Below, piece after piece: positions 53,591 through 64,000 of a DNA stretch of 64,000 bases. The notes beneath the pieces were generated by a model that saw only the letters and a list, made by a program, of their open reading frames with translations, ran no database searches and was not told where the DNA came from. Position numbers and translations under genes: made by a program. This stretch comes from Isoetes taiwanensis (Eukaryota; Streptophyta; Lycopodiopsida; Isoetales; Isoetaceae), in contig JAJEKV010000027.1 of the NCBI GenBank assembly GCA_021234155.1, positions 6,756,623-6,820,622 of the forward strand, in the 5' to 3' direction. How positions within the stretch are numbered: the stretch's first letter is position 1; each line of letters begins with the position of its first letter.

Positions 53591-54064
53591 TTCTTGGTTC
53601 TTGTGCTTGTGATATGTTGAGACATTAGATAAGACAAGGAAAACAAAAGAACAAATAAAATATGCAAAAAGTCCATACATTTATATATATCAGAAGAAAT
53701 ACAAAATATAATTTTTCTTTTCAGTAGAAATGGTAATCCGGGTTGTCCTGCAAGTACTTCTGTATCTCCTCCGATCTGATTCCCGAACCGAGGCAAAGAA
53801 GGGTGCTTCTTGATGTTCCTTACTCATATTGCGGCTCTACATCTTCAGGATCTCTACTTGATATATGAGCAGCTGCGACCACTAAATGACGCGGTCGAAG
53901 TTGGGGTATTGCAAAATCAAAGATACTGAGTGCAATCGATCTCTTCACCAAGATCACATAGTCGATGTTGTCGGCTAGTTTGGTGTGCCTCCCAAATTTT
54001 GATAGTGCAATTAATAGCAAAAAAGAATGAATTGGACTGTAAAGGCCTTATAAGGGTGTAACTA
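53591..54064. other. No gene recognised
   Basis: This could be the untranslated leader or LTR of the Ty3/gypsy element, but no terminal TG/CA repeat pair was found in the window. Confidence 0.3.
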
Positions 54065-54328
54065 ATGGATCTCGTGAAGAAGGCTGGGATTGATCTGGCT
54101 ATACAATGCAGGATGCATGGTGAGGTTCTAGCTCAGCCATTCAAGCCGTTTCTTAAGGATCTAGTAAACAAGTATAATCTGATCGCCAAACTAGTGACAA
54201 AGAAGGATGGGGGAATTACCAAGTATATACCTCAAGCTATGAAAGCAAGTTCTAGAGATAATCTAAATGTAAGCATCACTAATATTATGAGGACGTCCAA
54301 CCTAACTAGATTCTTATTGCAAAAATAG
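54065..54328 (+). CDS. Hypothetical ORF, 87 codons
   Basis: ATG 54065 opens MDLVKKAGIDLAIQCRMHGE, VLAQPFKPFLKDLVNKYNLI, AKLVTKKDGGITKYIPQAMK to a TAG. The composition is that of a soluble basic protein; no family is recognised and no splice signals are clear. Confidence 0.25.
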   Translation: MDLVKKAGIDLAIQCRMHGEVLAQPFKPFLKDLVNKYNLIAKLVTKKDGGITKYIPQAMKASSRDNLNVSITNIMRTSNLTRFLLQK

Positions 54329-54889
54329 GGCTAATTTGAAAGCACTTCACTGGTATTATGTTTTGATAGTTAGCAATAAACCCTTGTAGGAGGGGTTCTT
54401 GAGTTCAATCATTCATTCTTGTAATCTTGAATATGTTAAATCCCCATCATCTAGAAGGATGTCAGGTCTGCCTGGATATTTAGAGATAGATCTTTTTTAG
54501 TTGCTCTTAATTATAGAATGGATTCAAGGCTGGATTTTATTTTATTTTTTTGAAGGTACGAATTTTTTTTTTTATATTATATAAACAAAGAAGTACAATG
54601 TTTGATGTTAGTAGAGAATTACTACAGGAGTAATCTCAACATCTTCATTCTTTACTAACAAAAAACTTATTATGGATTACTCTTGAAGCTGATACGCTTG
54701 AAGTTCTCACGAATCTTCCCACATGGTGACCAAATAGTGCCTGATGATGCTAAAGACAAGCCCTGAAAGGCCCCTGAAGGTTCATAACATTTGACAGAGT
54801 CATAAGAGTCCTCAAAAATGATGAAAAGGGCAAAAAAGTGTAAGGCTTCATATCTGTAAGGCTGCAGCAAGATAATATGAAATCCAAGA
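54329..54889. other. No gene recognised
   Basis: AT-rich, with a T/A-rich stretch at 54535-54600. Nothing supported. Confidence 0.45.
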
Positions 54890-55155
54890 AGCCCTCACTC
54901 AAACATATCAGTATTTGAGCATAATCGACCAAGCATATCAGTACTTGTGAAGATTGTGAGGTTCTTGGCATAAAATACCAAAGCCAATGAGGAATCTCTC
55001 AAGCATAGCGCGATTTTTGAAAGTTCTTGGCATAAAATACCAAAGCCAATTAATATCAGTAATCTCTCAAGCATATCAGTACTTGAGAGTTCTTGGCATA
55101 AAATACCAAAGCATAGCAGAATTGGCAACCACTCAAGCATAGCAGTACTTGAAAT
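54890..55155. repeat. Short tandem-like repeats around AGTTCTTGGCATAAAATACC
   Basis: The phrase GTTCTTGGCATAAAATACCA occurs three times (about 54962, 55024 and 55089), each near CTCAAGCATA(T/G)CAGTACTTG-type blocks, with spacing of roughly 60-65 nt. Imperfect minisatellite. Confidence 0.7.
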
Positions 55156-56916
55156 AGGAATCGAGTGCTAAAAGGAAAACAATTCACTTGCTATCTGCTT
55201 TTCAGCCTATAACCTTGCATTTTCCAACCAGAATCCAGCAAAACTGAAGACCCATATGAAGGTACTGCTAAGAAAAGAATCTTCCTAACCATCTAATGCA
55301 CAATTTGAACCCTTCTGCTAGAAAGAAGGAGTAGGAAACGGAAAGAAATAGCCAAATCTTGAAAAGAACACGGATGATAAGAAAATGAAGTTGCAAGAAA
55401 TTGAAACTGCACCACTTGATAGATCTGCCAGCAAATCTTTACTCCATCTTATAGGCATCCACGCCATTTTGATGCGTTCTTGTCTTAGAAAAGGATCAAG
55501 ATTCAAAGAATCCAATCCGGAGCCCAGACAAGAATCATACTGCCACGAAGAGCAGAAGAGCAAAAATGGCCACGTTAGTGGCTTACCAGCAAAAATCTAG
55601 GAAGGACCGCCTGATACTGCTTCAAATTCTTGATACTAAGAAATTCCAGAATTTCCTCCGCCAGATTGGACGATTCCCTGCTAGCAACTGGATTTAGCTT
55701 TGAAAAGGTCAAGATATCGAGGGTAGTGCTTGGGAAATGGAGGGCGGCGGCTCCCCTCCCCTCCCTGATCGCCTTTGCCCATTTAGCCCTCATGAAGAAC
55801 CGCCGGTTTTTTTCGGTTTGGATATTATCGCTACTCTTATCTTAATCTTAAAGTTCGAGTGGCAAGAACGTAAAGAACGCTGGCTTGCAATTCCAACTAC
55901 TAGAAAATTTTGGCACTATGTGTAGTATGCGGCATGCAAAAGCAGCTTGATATTATTCATGCTTGCAATGAATCAACAGCTGCTAATACACTGCCTTTAA
56001 TTCTTATGACTCCCTAATATATGACAGATCTTTGGGATAGAATATCCTATGAATTGACCACTAATATATTGCTTTGTGGAGCTCCTGTTTCATGTGCGTA
56101 CAGTAGCTGGGGTTATAAAGTGGCGCAGGACATTCCAGAGAAAGATTTATTGAGCATTGTCTTTAGAACAGGTATAGATAACGGGCTTGACCCGTATACA
56201 AGGGTGCAAAAAATATTCACCATTCGCACTCAATTTCTGCCATATCCAAGGTTTACGCGAGATCAGATGAAATGCAACAGCAGTAACACTCAATTAATCA
56301 GGAGAATGGGCAAGAACTTCAATTCAATCAAGTTTTTAAGTTCTCTAAGTGTTATAAATAAGTGTTGAATGTTAAAACTCGTTAATATATATATCAATAA
56401 ATGGTTCTTGTAGATTTTGGCCTAGTATCTCAAGAGCGAGATATGCTAAAATGTTTCTAAGTGGTTAATTTGGTGAAAGGCATTGAGCATGCATGACTAC
56501 TGCTTACGTACTAATCCCTATCATTGTTACCCATTTTTGGCTAATATTTGGTTGATTGGATTGCAAGCAACATGTCGTGCATCTCCAGATTCTATATTCT
56601 AGGATGTTTTGGAGCTCTGTTTAATGGATATAAATGTTCTGAAGACATTGCAACATTGTTGCTAGTTCTTAAAATGTTTCTTTTAGTATTTAGCTCATGC
56701 TAAGGTAACAATTTCAAGTATTTTATCTCTCTATATGGTTCCTTTATATTTTCTACGCATAAGACTGGTCTGGCACTTGGAAACAAGAACATGGGCTGGA
56801 AGTTGTAGTACAGATTGTCACAATGGTTTTTTTGGGATGTCCCAATTACATTACCAACTGAATTTCCATATTGTGTTCTCCTTACACATTGAACATGACA
56901 TCCCACTATCAGAAAA
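55156..56916. other. No gene supported
   Basis: Small frames (55385-55600, 56021-56368) have no family. No repeats of note. Confidence 0.4.
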
Positions 56917-57232
56917 TTGAACCATTGAATTAAAAACCCTCAGACCTCCCTCCCCCCAGTTGTTTTTGTTGATATTCATGCAAAGCATCCACTGGTGGCG
57001 AGGAATTCCAAAGATGTACGCTCATACATATGTATTGTACATGTGTACAATGTGCTTCACAACCTTTGATTTAACAGTTAACTAAAACTTGCTAAAAATG
57101 AATCGCGCTTACCGATGGTCAAGATCGCCCCAAATCGACATCCAACAGTCCGAGTCTACTGATGGATGCCCTATACGGATATGAACAAAAACAACTGGGG
57201 GTGCTTGGGGGGGTTTTAATTCAATGGTTCAA
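56917..57232. mobile_element. MITE-like foldback element, about 316 bp
   Basis: The left end TTGAACCATTGAATTAAAAA (56917 on) is mirrored by the right end TTTTAATTCAATGGTTCAA (to 57232). Complementarity continues inwards through CCCCCAG-TTGTTTTTGTT and AACAAAAACAACTGGGGG and, imperfectly, GCATCCA/TGGATGC. No transposase inside. A clear target duplication was not found. It lies near the MULE pseudogene but need not be related. Confidence 0.65.
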
Positions 57233-57419
57233 TGGTTTTAAACATTTGGTTTCTCATCTCCTTGTTCTTCATGTTCTTGCGTAACCACTTCAACTATCTC
57301 TTCTCACATGCCAAATGCAAAGATGCACGCGTATGCTAGGGTAAACCTATGGTGGTAAAGATGACACATGGTCAAAATGGATCCTAAACAAATGAACTTT
57401 ACTAGGGAAACATTGTTAC

Positions 57420-59017
57420 CTTTTTATTGCATGTATTTTGGCATCACAAGAATTGGTGATAAAACATGAGGGCTTCTATGTTGGGTCATGGGGTTCAACC
57501 CAGACTTTCATGGCTTCTAACCACCTTCCTATTGGCTCTTTCTTCTGGGTATTTGTAACAATCCAAGCCAAAGGCATCCCATTAAAGTAGTCATCAAATC
57601 CAATGAGAGTGAAAAGGTAGTACCTTCAATGTAAATAGAAACACACCTCAATAATATTAGCTATCAAGGAACTTGAAAATTCACTATGAACTACAAGAGC
57701 AACCCTACCTCTTCTTGTTTGTCTTGTAGGTGGAGTTGAGGCACATAACTCTATCCTTCCCAAATCTTAATAAGGCTTCCCTTTGGATTCGAGTCATGAC
57801 CCCAAGTTGAAAGACATTACCATGCTCATAGTGGAAGACACTGTCTTGGTATTGTTGCACCCACATATGAATGCTTGTTGGTTGGTCTTCATGCAACTTC
57901 CAAACACTTGGGGCCACTAATTTATCAGTGTTGTAAATTTCATGCATCTTTAACATGTCATTTCTTTAAAGCCCATCCAACCCAACAAGCTTCTTCAGGT
58001 TCACCCTCTTGATGGATGTTCATAACCATTCTTGGCTTCAAGTAATGCACTAGCTTCTATTTGATCCATTTCTTCTTTTCGGCTATGAGCCATGGGGCCA
58101 ACATATACCTCAGTCCTTCTGCAACCGCTCGTGCTTTACCGTGGCATATTTTAAACGAGGTGCACCCTGGACTACCACAGTCGTCGGATCCATCGATTCT
58201 ACGGCTCAGATTGTATGTTGGAACCTCTAGGCACCTCTCGTTTCGCTTATGGTCATTTATGATTGGGGGCGCCTAATGTCAAATACGAGTTTGCCTAAGG
58301 TTTTGATGGAATATCGAGCGTTTATATTGGAATAAGGGGCTCGAAGCTCTACCAAAATAACTTAATGTCCTAATAAGACTACTTTAACCAATCTAACCAG
58401 TGGGCTAACGTGATTTTCTTTTATCTTAAAGCTATGTCTTTTTTATAACAACCCATTCAATTATTTTAGGGATATGGTCTATGGTTTTAGGAATTATATC
58501 CATATCAAATCCCCCTGGAACCCCCTGTTATTGTGCTACATATTGCACCTTGCTGGTTCACATGATCCCATTTGTGGTAGGTAATTTGAGTGCATTCAGG
58601 AAGAAGGTAGAGCTGCTTTAAAGTAAAATGACATTGGCAACCCCTTCGAATACCCTCCCCCCCTTTCAATCCATTTCCTTCTTTGACCTGGACGGGGACG
58701 TCAATCCTCCACAACATGGGTGTCTCATATTCGCCCTCGGGGCCATAGGTACAACGGTACCTTCGTTGCACAATGCAAACCAAATCAGCCATGCTTTAAA
58801 TTTCAATTGTAATCCTTTTCAAAGTCAGATGTGAACCTTTGCCTGGTTTGGATAGCTCTTTATTCCTTTGAGAGCTTCTTATATAGAAATTGCATGGTGC
58901 TTCCCCAAATTTTTCCTCCCCGGTTATGAAATCCTCAACCCATGAAGTGGGAATGTGGCATATCCAAATTAGTTGAATGCCTCCCCTTTCTAGACTAGAA
59001 CCCTCATGCTTTAACAC
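57420..59017 (-). pseudogene. MULE (Mutator-like) transposase, degraded
   Basis: From right to left on the minus strand: an N-terminal part (TSWVEDFITGEEKFGEAPCN), a zinc-binding-like region (RRGCQCHFTLKQLYLLPE, ITYHKWDHVNQQG) and then, after a gap with stops, the start of the DDE domain REALLRFGKDRVMCLNSTYK and TNKKR, where MULEs usually have a catalytic D at the N of CLNST. It continues in other frames as GMPLAWIVTNTQ and EPIGRWLEAMKVWVE. Multiple frame changes and the D-to-N replacement mark it as dead. Confidence 0.7.
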
Positions 59018-59466
59018 CGTCCAAGTAGTCGACTATGGTCAAAAAGCCCTTCTGCAGGCTCTTTTTGCCAAATGCCTGCTTGCAACTGCTAGAAAAAATG
59101 AAAATAGAGCTCCCGTCACTGAAAAGAGATGGAATTGGGTTGTTATTGGCACTTCTCTCTTCAATCTTCTCATCTAGGTCCATGCCAAACTCTACATAGA
59201 GACCTCATGGCAGCCTTCCCTGTAGCCCAGGTTCAAAATGACACGTCTGCGTCTTCGAACTGAGGTAGGGCCAAACAAAAGCTGGTGATTCCGTGGGACA
59301 GTTTGGACTTCCAGGTGTCAATGTGGCATTCACTGAACCATATGTGGGCTGAGAATTTCAAATACAGAGGCTGGACAAGCTTAGGCTGATCCCATGGCTG
59401 TCGATCTGGTGGTCTTGCCTCTCGACCGAATTTCACCACAGAGTTGTGGTTTCCATCTTTTGGGCA
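59018..59466. other. No gene recognised
   Basis: Spacer between the MULE pseudogene and the minisatellite arrays. Nothing supported. Confidence 0.4.
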
Positions 59467-59955
59467 TTCCTTCTAATGGAATTGTGCGTGGGTGATTCTT
59501 GTCCATTGGAATCACCATGAGGTGATTCCGTCAAATGGAATTTTATGGAGGTGATTCCTTCCCGTGGAATACAACCGAGGAGTGATTCCTTTCCAGAAAA
59601 ATTTACCTGGTGATTCCACTGGTAGAAATAACTATTTCAACAACTGCGATTACCCCGGCTAGCGAAGGGGCAGATGAGGTTCTCAGGAGCTGTGAGATGT
59701 CAGGGCAGCACCTGGATTACCATCTTTTGGGGTGATTCCATTGGATGGAATTACGGGTTTGTGATTCCTTCACGAGGAATGTTGTACCTAGTGATTCCAT
59801 CTGGGGTGATATCGAGAGAGTTCTATACCATTCGGTGGAACATGCCACCAGATATTCCACACGAAGGAATATTACTATATGTGATTCCATCCAACGGGAT
59901 CAATGCAGAGTGATTCCTTCGTGTGGAATAAAGGAGTGGTGATTCCGTCCAACAG
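59467..59955. repeat. Minisatellite of GATTCC...GGAAT hairpin units
   Basis: About a dozen units of roughly 30-40 nt, each with GTGATTCC, a 5-8 nt loop and GGAAT (for example ATTCCA-TTGGA-TGGAAT and ATTCCT-TCACG-AGGAAT). The array is interrupted near 59630-59720. The bases next to the common arms change together in several units, so pairing is kept. Confidence 0.75.
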
Positions 59956-59964
59956 GGTTCTACG

Positions 59965-61290
59965 TGGGCTTCTAGAAGAATTTAGAATGTTCTACAACAT
60001 TTTATTTTGAGTAGAGCACCCTCTTTGCAACATTCTTGACACTTTTTAATTTTTGAATTGAGTTGCTTATCTGTGGCTTGTCCAACATTCTATTTTGATG
60101 CGAGAACTTGTTTTCAAAGCTTTCTTATTTTGGTATTGAGGTGCTTGCCTATTGGCTTCTAGAACATTATAGAACATCTATTTTCATTAGAGTTTGAACT
60201 TTCTATTTGCTTACTCATGTGTACCTACAACATTCTAGAAAAACGTTGTGAAAACTTTCTGTTTTATACTTGAGATGCTTATTTATGGGCCTATAGGATA
60301 TTCTAAAATGTTCTAGAACACCCTAGAATATGTGGATGTAGATGGACCATTCCAGGACATTCTAGAACCGTCTAGAATGCTCTATTTTGATTAGAGCCCA
60401 AACTTTCTATTTTGGATCGAGATGCTCTCTCATGGGCATGTAGAACACTGTAAAAACATTGTAGAACATTCTATTTTAACTGGAATACCCTCTTTGAGAG
60501 ACTTTTTTTAACTGTCTATTTTTGGATTGATGTGCTTATTCATAGGCATCTAAATATTCTAGAACATTAAACATTCCTTCTTCATTATAGTCGAGACTTT
60601 CTATTTTAGGTTTGAGGTGCTTATCATGTTGTATTTTAGGCCTGAGTTGTTTACACGTATGTGTCTAATACATTCTAGAAGACACTTTGAAAACATTTTA
60701 TTTTAGATCTTAGGTTCTTATTCATAGGCCTCTAGAACATTCTAAAACACCCTAGCATATCTTGATATACACGGGCTATTCTCGAACATTCTAGAATGCC
60801 ATAGAGATATAGGTGAATCTAAAACATTCTAGAATGTCCTATTCTGTGGGGGTCCAATATTTCTATTTTTTGCTTGTAGAATTGTTGAAAACTTTTTATT
60901 TTTGAATGAGATATTTGCGGACTTTTAGAACATTCTCCAATATTTAATTTTGATGTGAAACCATTTATGCAGATTTTTTATAACTTTCTATTTCTGAATT
61001 GAGGTGTTTGCTACTGGGCTTCTAGAATATTCCTCAGCGTCCTATTTAGATTAGAGCATTCTTTTCGCAAATTTTTTAGAGACTTTCTATTTTTAAATGA
61101 GGTGCTTACCTGCGGACTTCTAGAACATTCTAGACCATCATAGAATACTCTTAACTTCATTAGAGTCTAAACTTTCTATTTTGGGCTTGAATGCTCATGG
61201 GCATTTAGCTATTCTAGATTCTTTTGCATTTTGATTAGAGGTCAAAGTTTCTATTTTGGTTGAGGTGCTTGCTCAAGGGCATCTATAAAA
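59965..61290. repeat. Satellite-like array rich in TTCTAGAA palindromes
   Basis: About 13 degenerate units of about 75-150 nt share CTATTTTGATTAGAG, ACTTTCTATTTT, TTGAGGTGCTTAT and GGGCTTCTAGAACATTCTAGAA-type blocks. TTCTAGAA or near variants occur about 15 times, often as TTCTAGAACATTCTAGAA. No coding frame. Confidence 0.8.
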
Positions 61291-62299
61291 TGCCTGGGGA
61301 GATGCAGTTGATGAACCATCTCAGCTACGGCCTAAAAACTCATCCGACAAGAGTCAATCTGGGTCGTTAGCTCCACAAAGATGCATTCAGGTAGATATTC
61401 CGGGAGCTTAATCTTTTTAATAAAAGGCTCCTATTATTCCCTAAATGCCCAAAAATTGCTGGATATTTAGCCTTTAATAGATTATCAGAATCATGCATGC
61501 CTACCAGAATATACCATCTGGAAAATTTTATTGGGTTTCAAAGTGTTGCTTGAAACAAGAACAAGGCAGCTCATTAATTAAGATCAAAGCATCATAGAGG
61601 ATGCAGTCATTCAGAAGAAAAAGGCTTCTCATTCTAGGCATGATAGGGCAAAGGAAAAATAGAAATCCAATGCATGAATTTTGGATCTAGAGGCCGAATC
61701 TGCTAAAAATGATCTAAGGCTAAACATAGCAGAGAAAAAATAGAAACCAACAGACGACTTTCTAAAAGACTAGAGCTAAAGGCGAAATCCGTTACCGTAC
61801 CACAGGGCTCAACAAAGGACATTTGACAGAATAACTAAACTAAGCATGCATTAAGCAAGGCTGATCATAACAAAGAATTTCTGGTAATAGTTTGAGATTT
61901 CCATTCTGATGTAAAATCCAAAAATATTAACTCAGAAGAAGACACAGATATAGAAAAAAATTCTGAACGATTATGCAGCAAAATAGCTACAAGATCAGGC
62001 AAGACATCATGTTTTTAGGATTTAGAATGCACAGGAAAATACAATGTTCATGAAACTACTCACAAACTCCATTAGCATCACAATGGATCAACGGATCCAA
62101 GAAAAGTTTCTCGATGCTTATGCAAAAAATCTCGTATTAAATATAAGCTGCAGATGACTATAATAAGGAACAATTGGCCCTAAACTTTGCAGTCACCCAT
62201 TAACTGCACAGTTAACGGCGGGATCCCAAAGGAGGGGATCCCATGTGAGGATCTCGAGGACTGAATTCAATCCAGGGTAAGATTATCTCACGCCACTAT
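61291..62299. other. No gene recognised
   Basis: Adenine-rich sequence without long frames. A short inverted repeat TTAACTG-CAC-AGTTAAC lies near 62201-62217. Nothing else seen. Confidence 0.45.
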
Positions 62300-62612
62300 G
62301 GTGAGGTCTGATATTTTAACTATCACATAAGCAAATTAAAGGAAAAAAAAAAATTACTAGTAAAGACAAGATATGTTCCATTTAAGTTTGGGTAGATTCA
62401 GTTCCTTCTTTTAAGGGGAATAAAGTCTTATTTTATACCATGGATTCCACCGCCACCAATATAAAATAAGGGTGATTTTCCACTAGACTGATGTCTCATA
62501 TTTTAGCCATTTCTATTGGGCCACATAAGCAAATAAGAAAGAAATGATTTTCTACTTTTAAAAATAAGACATGTCCCATTAGGTTTGGATAGGTTCGGTT
62601 CCTCCTTTTAAG
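62300..62612. repeat. MITE-like repeats with TATAAAATAAG arms
   Basis: CTTATTTTATA...TATAAAATAAG forms an inverted pair (about 62429-62471). ACATAAGCAAAT...GACA-AGATATGTTCCATT and its near copy ACATAAGCAAAT...AAGACATGTCCCATT form a direct repeat, both ending CTTTTAAGG. GGGTGATTTTCCACTAG near 62470 is mirrored by CTATAGTAGAAAATCACCC near 63795. Confidence 0.5.
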
Positions 62613-63560
62613 GAAGGAAGGAAGGTTCTTTTATCATCCGCGGAGGCCAATCGGCTTATGGGACCCAAATTACATGGGTGCAGCAAGCCCGTTGCTACCC
62701 GGATTAAAAAACCCCCCCTTACGAGGGAAAAACCGTCGCAACAACAAGCCTGCTGGCAGCTGTACAAATATACATATACACATGAATTCCCGGCACCTCA
62801 GGTAGGCGCCCGGGGGCAGAGGTGAGTCCGCAGATCCAAAACCTCCTGGAGGTAGGAGCCAAGGGATCGAACTGACGGCGTAATGAGTAGCTCGTGCAGG
62901 GGCAGACCAGGTCGCACCAAGAGAACGTAGCGAGCCCGAATCTGACTATAGGCTGGACAGCTCTGGAAGGCATGGCCTTCATCCTCAACAACCCCCAGCG
63001 GGCAACACTGACAAAGCCTGTCCTGGCGCGACTCTCCAACCGACCCGTCTCAAGCCGAAGATGGTGGGCCCCTGTTCGAATGGACGCGATGATCCTGCGC
63101 TTCTTCATGGGCAACTGGGAACGCAGGTAGAGCTGTGGGCCTCGAACCAGGGTGGAGCTTATGTGCTGTTTGTAGTGTGTCATCTTTACCTATTCCAGAG
63201 CATGGTGGTCCCAGAGCTTCCCCAGGAAACAAGAGTCCAAGTACCCCCTCAGCCTATCCCGGCCGGCGTCTGTGTGCACCTGGACGCACCTATGTGCGTC
63301 TACGTTCCAGCGTGTCAGCCACTGGGCTCTCTTGTCCTTCCAACAAGCCCTGAGTCGTTGCGGGCTCATCGCCACAGCGTAAGCCAAGTGCGGGAGCCGA
63401 GTGTCGCCCATGCTGGCCACCTTCTGGAAATAAACAATATGTCTATCGAGGGCCGCATGCTGCAGGGGCATAAATCCTGTCTCTTGCAACAAGATCTGAT
63501 ATGGAACTGAGGGCTTGACCCCCAAGTGCCCGCGTCAAAAATGCCTTCTGGACCTGCTAG
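62613..63560 (-). mobile_element. LINE second family, copy D, degraded ORF2 3' part
   Basis: From 63550 leftwards the minus strand reads KAFLTRALGVKPSVPYQILL, QETGFMPLQHAALDRHIVYF, QKVASMGDTRLPHLAYAVAM, then a single in-frame stop (63187-63189 region) and STLVRGPQLYLRSQLPMKKR, RIIASIRTGAHHLRLETGR. After a one-base shift it gives LCQCCPLGVVEDEGHAFQSC, PAYSQIRARYVLLVRP, a Cys/His zinc-finger as in zf-RVT regions. The 3' end adjoins a (CCTT)n tract (62613-62633). The element lies between MITE-like repeats. Confidence 0.7.
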
Positions 63561-64000
63561 AATCTTATTTTATACCTGGGGATTTCTCCCGGTATAAAAT
63601 AAGACAGTCTCATATGTTAAAAATATCATTAAAATAAGGCAGTCTTATTTTTTGTGGGTTTTCCACTAACATTTTGATGGTGTCTTATTTTATAACACCT
63701 TATAGTGGAAAACCAACTTCAATTTTATGTGCCGTATTTTTTGATTTGGAGTCGTAAACGGTGTCATATCTTTATGTGACACTCTTATTTTATGACTATA
63801 GTAGAAAATCACCCTAAGATAGTGTTACATATATTAATTTTATTATCAAAATAACATAAAAAAAATAATTTTACTATTAAAATAACACGTCTTATCTTAA
63901 ATAGTTTTCCACTAGCATTTTGTTGATGTCGCATTTTATAACTACAATTCTATGTGTTTGTTTTTGCGTTTGGAGTCATAAATCGTGTCATATGTATGAA
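63561..64000. repeat. MITE-like repeats continuing to the window edge
   Basis: A perfect 14-bp-stem hairpin TCTTATTTTATACC...GGTATAAAATAAGA lies at about 63567-63608. Further TCTTATTTTATA/TTTTCCACTA(A/G)CATTTTG blocks occur two or three times (63620-63700 and 63890-63990). It looks like overlapping copies of one AT-rich family. Confidence 0.5.

Noticed and set aside
63061-63510. Plus-strand ORF of 149 codons
   Set aside because: It is the antisense shadow of the LINE copy D coding region.

Overview
This is nuclear DNA of a land plant. Plant-specific families are present: a BIR-type LRR receptor pseudokinase, a VQ-motif protein, an F-box protein and PPR repeats. Spliceosomal introns with GT/AG borders are visible, and the repeat load is heavy. 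The gene density is low, many gene pieces are broken, and LINE, Helitron, PIF/Harbinger, Mutator and Ty3/gypsy remnants are mixed together. That suggests a large-genome vascular plant, and I favour a fern over a gymnosperm. Species cannot be decided from the window.

Layout. 0-3.4 kb: an exon of an unidentified multi-exon gene is split by a 5'-truncated LINE (copy A, 10-bp target-site duplication). 5.1-5.4 kb: a compound microsatellite and a Helitron-type 3' terminus. 5.4-12.4 kb: a decayed coding region. It holds two NLI/FCP1-type phosphatase-like pieces and, between them, a multi-exon pseudogene with a ParB-like segment followed by a DNA-methylase-like segment. About a dozen copies of a long perfect palindrome lie in its intron and 3' flank. 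13-16 kb: hairpins, a 21-bp inverted repeat and a partial copy of a CHCH gene 5' end. 16.9-23.7 kb: two PIF/Harbinger remnants (transposase pieces and a trihelix/Myb-like partner). 25-26.5 kb: a PPR pseudogene and a coiled-coil fragment. 27.3 kb: first exon of a twin-CX9C gene. 29.1-30.3 kb: an intact F-box gene, with degraded partial copies at 36.2 and 50.6 kb. 34.3-38.3 kb: a tandem segmental duplication. 38.4-40.5 kb: LINE copy B, abutting a second Helitron terminus. 42.6-44.5 kb: an intact LRR receptor pseudokinase. 46.0-46.7 kb: a VQ gene with one in-frame stop. 47.4-49.0 kb: a second methylase-like locus. 49-50.1 and 62.6-63.6 kb: a second LINE family whose 3' ends run into simple repeats. 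51.2-53.6 kb: a Ty3/gypsy fragment beside a third Helitron terminus. 56.9-59.0 kb: a foldback MITE and a MULE pseudogene. 59.4-61.3 kb: two adjacent satellite-like arrays.

Only the LRR receptor and the F-box gene look like complete, intact host genes; the CHCH exon is probably live but its gene is incomplete here. The strongest unusual observation is a 159-codon open frame (called ORF3 here) downstream of and overlapping the 3' end of the LINE reverse-transcriptase ORF. It is open and gap-free in both diverged copies, although the RT frame is broken in one. The second is the palindrome family embedded in the ParB-like/methylase-like pseudogene. Most functional statements about these two are inference.
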